In this document: piece by piece, positions 60,961 through 64,000 of the stretch
Numbering within the stretch: the first letter of the stretch is position 1
Layout of the letters: every line of letters begins with the position of its first letter
Source: Streptomyces atratus
Lineage (GTDB): Bacteria; Actinomycetota; Actinomycetes; Streptomycetales; Streptomycetaceae
Direction of reading: 5' to 3'
Assembly (NCBI RefSeq): GCF_900119365.1
Contig: NZ_FPJO01000011.1
Location: 205,460-269,459, forward strand
DNA: 64,000 bases
Made by a program: the position numbers and the translations under genes
The notes under the pieces: model-generated
Databases searched by the model: none
What the model saw: the letters and a program-made list of their open reading frames with translations, nothing else
What the model was told of the DNA's origin: nothing

Positions 60961-61434
60961 ATGAATCGTCGACGAACGGCCGGCGTTCTGACAGCGGCGG
61001 TGTCCGCGGTCACGCTGGCGGCATCCGGATGCTCGTCTCCCGCGGAATCCCACCCCGCGAGCAAACCTTCGGCATCACCCCACGGGGCCCGCCAAGCAGT
61101 GGAATCGTACGTGCGCGCCCTCAACTCCCGTAGCGTTCCCGACCTGATGAAAGTCGGCGACGTCCCGGACGAGGACTGGTCACGGCGGGAAGCAGCCCGG
61201 ATCCTTGCCGCCGACGGCGGCAAGGATCTAAAGATCACGGACGTGCGCATCGACTACGACATAAGCCCCGACACCGGATCAGCCGAACTCACCGCGACAG
61301 GCCGGACGGGCACCACTCTCCGCGACACCTTCACCGTGATCCGGACGGCAGGTGCGTGGCATCTGGTGATCTTCGAGGACCGCCCCCTCCCACCAGGCAA
61401 GGAATCCTCGTCCACGGACAGGTCGTCGTCCTGA
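60961..61434 (+). CDS. Small secreted lipoprotein
   Basis: 157 residues. A lipoprotein signal (MNRRRTAGVLTAAVSAVTLAASGC; Cys at 24) is followed by an NTF2/SnoaL-like small domain with ARQAVESYVRALNSRSVPDL and a C-terminal strand pair TFTVIRTAGAWHLVIFED. The ribosome site GAAGGAGC is strong. No function is assigned. It converges with truA and is separated from the preceding gene by 136 bp. Confidence 0.8.
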   Translation: MNRRRTAGVLTAAVSAVTLAASGCSSPAESHPASKPSASPHGARQAVESYVRALNSRSVPDLMKVGDVPDEDWSRREAARILAADGGKDLKITDVRIDYDISPDTGSAELTATGRTGTTLRDTFTVIRTAGAWHLVIFEDRPLPPGKESSSTDRSSS

Positions 61435-61487
61435 GGGACGGACCACAGTACAGGCAGGTCCGACCGGACAGGGCCCGCCACCGGGCC

Positions 61488-62342
61488 TCAGCAGCAGCCG
61501 CCCCCGGGAAGCGTGCGCACATTGCGCGCCTCCACGGCGCGGGCGGCCAGCAACTCATCGGCCGGGTAGGCGACTTCCTCCAGCGTCAGCCCGTGCGGAC
61601 GCACCACGTGCACCCCGGGGTCGCGCACCCGGGCCACGAGCACCTGGGCCGGCCACTCGGCCGGACGGCGCCCGTCCCCGACGAAGAGCGCCGCGCCGAT
61701 CAGCGCGCGGACCATGTTGTGGCAGAACGCGTCCGCCTGCACGGTCGCCGTCAGGATCCCGGTCGCCTCGTCCCGTTCCCAGCTCAGCTTCTGCAGCGTA
61801 CGGATGGTCGTCGCGCCCTCGCGCTTCTTGCAGTACGCGGCGAAGTCGTGCTCCCCGACCATCCGGGCGGCCGCCTCGTTCATGGCCGCCATGTCCAACG
61901 GCCGGTCGTGCCACAGCACATGACCGCGCACCAGCGGATCCACCCCGCCGGGCCGGTCGGCGACGCGGTAGGCGTAACGACGCCACAGCGCCGAGAACCG
62001 CGCGTTGAAACCGTCGGGCGCCGGCGCGATCCGCCAGATCCGCACATCGGGCGCCATCCGCCCGGCCATCCGCCGCAGCAGCTTCTCCCCGTGCTCGGCC
62101 CACACCTCGTCCGGCAGATCGACATGCGCGACCTGCCCCCGCGCGTGCACCCCGGCATCGGTCCGCCCGGCGACGGTCAGGTCGTACGTCCGCGAGGACC
62201 GCGTCACGGTCCGCAGGGCGTCCTCGATCTCCCCCTGGACGGTCCGCCTGGCGGTCTGCTTCGCCCAACCCGAGAAGTCCTTGCCGTCGTACGCCAGGTC
62301 CAGCCGCACCCGTACGAAGCCGGGCTCCACTTCGTCACTCAC
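61488..62342 (-). CDS. truA: tRNA pseudouridine(38-40) synthase TruA
   Basis: 284 residues. It isomerises uridines 38-40 in the tRNA anticodon arm. LAYDGKDFSGWAKQ near the N-terminus and the catalytic aspartate in GRTDAGVHARGQ (about residue 62) are present, plus the C-terminal FCHNMVRALIGA. GTG start at 62342. It follows rplQ as in other actinobacteria, though a terminator lies between. Confidence 0.95.
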   Translation of the reverse strand: MSDEVEPGFVRVRLDLAYDGKDFSGWAKQTARRTVQGEIEDALRTVTRSSRTYDLTVAGRTDAGVHARGQVAHVDLPDEVWAEHGEKLLRRMAGRMAPDVRIWRIAPAPDGFNARFSALWRRYAYRVADRPGGVDPLVRGHVLWHDRPLDMAAMNEAAARMVGEHDFAAYCKKREGATTIRTLQKLSWERDEATGILTATVQADAFCHNMVRALIGAALFVGDGRRPAEWPAQVLVARVRDPGVHVVRPHGLTLEEVAYPADELLAARAVEARNVRTLPGGGCC

Positions 62343-62383
62343 CCAAGGGTCCTTTTCCGCAGCTACTCACAGGTACATACGGA

Positions 62384-62421
62384 ACGGGCCCGCACCGCCC
62401 CGAAGGGTGATGCGGGCCCGT
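62384..62421 (-). terminator. Hairpin after rplQ
   Basis: ACGGGCCCGCA (62384-62394) pairs perfectly with TGCGGGCCCGT (62411-62421), 18 bp after the rplQ stop and before truA. Confidence 0.82.
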
Positions 62422-62439
62422 CCAGTGGTCTCAGAACGC

Positions 62440-62940
62440 TCAGGCGTCCTTGGACTCGGCGTCGTCGGCCGGCTTGGCGTCCTCGACGGCCTCGGCCGGA
62501 GCCTCGTCCTTCTTGAGGGCGTCTTCCTTGACCGCACGCTTCGTGGCGGCCTCGGCCTCACCGGTGGCCTGCTGGGCCACGGTCAGCGCCTCGACCAGCT
62601 CGATGACCGCCATCGGGGCGTTGTCGCCACGACGGTTGCCGATCTTGGTGATGCGGGTGTAACCACCGGGGCGGTTCTCGTACCGCGGGGCGATCTCGGT
62701 GAAGAGCGTGTGCACGACGCCCTTGTCCGTGATCGACTGCAGCACCAGGCGACGGTTGTGGATGTCGCCCTTCTTCGCCTTGGTGATGAAACGCTCGGCG
62801 ACCGGACGCAGGCGACGGGCCTTGGCCTCGGTCGTGGTGATGCGGCCGTGCTCGAACAGCGACTTCGCGAGGTTGTTGAGAAGCAGCTTCTCGTGCGCGG
62901 CGCTGCCGCCCAGACGGGCACCCTTGGCGGGCTTCGGCAT
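62440..62940 (-). CDS. rplQ: 50S ribosomal protein L17
   Basis: 166 residues. The L17 core (MPKPAKGARLGGSAAHEKLLL, ITTTEAKARRLRPVAE, GGYTRITKIGNRRGDNAPMAVIELVE) is followed by an actinobacterial acidic Ala/Glu/Lys-rich C-tail. The ATG at 62940 is chosen over one 8 codons upstream that does not match the family. It follows rpoA at the end of the alpha operon. Confidence 0.96.
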   Translation of the reverse strand: MPKPAKGARLGGSAAHEKLLLNNLAKSLFEHGRITTTEAKARRLRPVAERFITKAKKGDIHNRRLVLQSITDKGVVHTLFTEIAPRYENRPGGYTRITKIGNRRGDNAPMAVIELVEALTVAQQATGEAEAATKRAVKEDALKKDEAPAEAVEDAKPADDAESKDA

Positions 62941-63121
62941 GGTGTTTCTCCTTGTGTGCTGCACCGGCCGTATCAGGTACCGGTGTCAGTTCCCGTGCGG
63001 CGGACGCCACACGGAAGTTCAAGAGCCGACGGGCAGGATCAAGCCCGTCCGGCGATCGAGGACAAAGCCCTCGCCCGGTCCGGGGCACCCAGAGAACCCG
63101 GGCACCCCGGCCGGAGGCGAA

Positions 63122-64000
63122 TCAGTACTGCTCGGTCTCCACGAAACCGGCATCCGCGTCGTCGTCCGCGCCGAACGCGTCCGCCGCGGCGGTCGGGTCG
63201 AAGCCGGGAGGCGAGTCCTTCAGCGCGAGGCCCATACCGGCCAGCTTCGCCTTGACCTCGTCGATCGACTTCGCACCGAAGTTGCGGATGTCGAGCAGGT
63301 CGGCCTCGGAACGAGCCACGAGCTCACCCACGGAGTGGATGCCCTCGCGCTTGAGGCAGTTGTACGAACGGACCGTGAGCTCCAGCTCCTCGATCGGCAG
63401 CGCCAGATCGGCGGCGAGCGCGGCGTCCGTCGGGGACGGGCCCATGTCGATGCCCTCGGCGTCGATGTTGAGCTCGCGCGCCAGACCGAACAGCTCGACC
63501 AGGGTCTTACCGGCCGAAGCCATGGCGTCACGCGGACGCATGGCCTGCTTGGTCTCGACGTCGACGATCAGCTTGTCGAAGTCGGTGCGCTGCTCGACAC
63601 GGGTCGCCTCGACCTTGTACGTGACCTTGAGCACCGGCGAGTAGATGGAGTCGACCGGGATACGGCCGATCTCCTGGCCCGCCTGCTTGTTCTGGACGGC
63701 GGAGACGTAGCCGCGACCGCGCTCGACGGTCAGCTCCATCTCCAGCTTGCCCTTGCCGTTCAGCGTGGCCAGGACCAGGTCCGGGTTGTGGACCTCGACA
63801 CCGGCCGGCGGGGCGATGTCGGCAGCGGTGACCAGGCCGGGACCCTGCTTGCGCAGGTACATCACGACCGGCTCGTCGTGCTCCGAGGAGACGACCAGCT
63901 GCTTGATGTTGAGGATGAGGTCGGTGACGTCCTCCTTGACGCCCGGCACGGTGGTGAACTCGTGCAGGACACCGTCGATCCGGATGCTGGTGACAGCGGC
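63122..64000 (-). CDS. rpoA: RNA polymerase alpha subunit (5' end outside window)
   Basis: The C-terminal 292 residues (stop at 63122) are present; the first codons lie beyond 64000. The partial N-terminal domain (SIRIDGVLHEFTTVPGVKED, MYLRKQGPGLVTAADI) and the complete C-terminal DNA/activator-binding domain (LTVRSYNCLKREGIHSVGEL) are recognised, ending in an acidic tail. It is the housekeeping transcription subunit, with rplQ downstream by 181 bp. Confidence 0.96.
   Translation of the reverse strand, partial: AAVTSIRIDGVLHEFTTVPGVKEDVTDLILNIKQLVVSSEHDEPVVMYLRKQGPGLVTAADIAPPAGVEVHNPDLVLATLNGKGKLEMELTVERGRGYVSAVQNKQAGQEIGRIPVDSIYSPVLKVTYKVEATRVEQRTDFDKLIVDVETKQAMRPRDAMASAGKTLVELFGLARELNIDAEGIDMGPSPTDAALAADLALPIEELELTVRSYNCLKREGIHSVGELVARSEADLLDIRNFGAKSIDEVKAKLAGMGLALKDSPPGFDPTAAADAFGADDDADAGFVETEQY

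Overview
This is a chromosomal window from a high-GC actinomycete, almost certainly a Streptomyces. Evidence includes the very GC-rich third codon positions, frequent GTG starts, the developmental pair bldM/whiD, a His-tailed GroEL1 behind two CIRCE operators, and long actinobacterial kinase arrays. The overall order (ChoD-like oxidoreductase ... guaB3-guaB ... sigma factor ... WhiB-like ... groEL-groES ... tsaD-rimI-tsaB, tsaE, alr ... nnr-acpS-glmS ... glmM-rpsI-rplM ... truA-rplQ-rpoA) matches, from memory, the choD-to-rpoA region of Mycobacterium tuberculosis and the SCO47xx region of S. coelicolor. No tRNA, rRNA, CRISPR array, IS element or phage gene was seen.

Layout. 1-3.4 kb: a partial GMC/ChoD-like oxidoreductase and a succinic semialdehyde dehydrogenase. 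3.5-10.4 kb: three consecutive membrane Ser/Thr-kinase-type receptors on the minus strand. The outer two look active; the middle one lacks every catalytic signature and has a roughly 330-residue insertion in its activation segment. 10.5-15.5 kb: a secreted serine hydrolase, GlpD, a nucleotide-sugar dehydrogenase homologue without its catalytic cysteine, and a small membrane protein. 15.5-20.7 kb: GuaB3, GuaB, a SigD/ShbA-like sigma factor, BldM behind an exact sigma-BldN-type promoter, and divergent WhiD. 20.8-31.3 kb: an accessory stretch inserted between whiD and groEL. It holds a LysR regulator, MOSC protein, SDR, and a carbohydrate module: secreted beta-helix protein, DeoR/LacI hybrid regulator, solute-binding lipoprotein, two permeases and a 2-hydroxyacid dehydrogenase. 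Shared TTCGATCA operators tie the module together, and an unusual 7 x 11-bp repeat array lies in its central promoter region. 31.4-33.6 kb: groES-groEL with two CIRCE elements.

33.7-40.8 kb: small membrane proteins, a polysaccharide deacetylase, a THUMP-like methyltransferase, a truncated YciI-family remnant, and a divergent MFS exporter/TetR pair around a perfect palindrome. 40.5-47.1 kb: t6A tRNA-modification genes (tsaD, tsaB, tsaE) with rimI, an alpha/beta hydrolase and alr. Two odd genes interrupt them: a degenerate L,D-transpeptidase homologue and a 62-residue protein behind an iron-box-like palindrome. 47.1-56.8 kb: DUF488 protein, Nnr, AcpS, GlmS, an ECF sigma factor with its CU044_5270-type partner, CoaA, a DUF389 membrane protein and GlmM. 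57-64 kb: rpsI, rplM, an ABC-F ATPase, two secreted or anchored proteins of unknown function, truA, rplQ and the C-terminal part of rpoA.

The genes mostly serve core metabolism (GMP and UDP-GlcNAc synthesis, CoA, D-Ala), translation and development. The most unusual elements are the kinase/pseudokinase receptor trio, the regulated carbohydrate island, and three apparent pseudo-enzymes (kinase, sugar dehydrogenase, L,D-transpeptidase). Family assignments come from reading motifs and from memory; no database search was possible.
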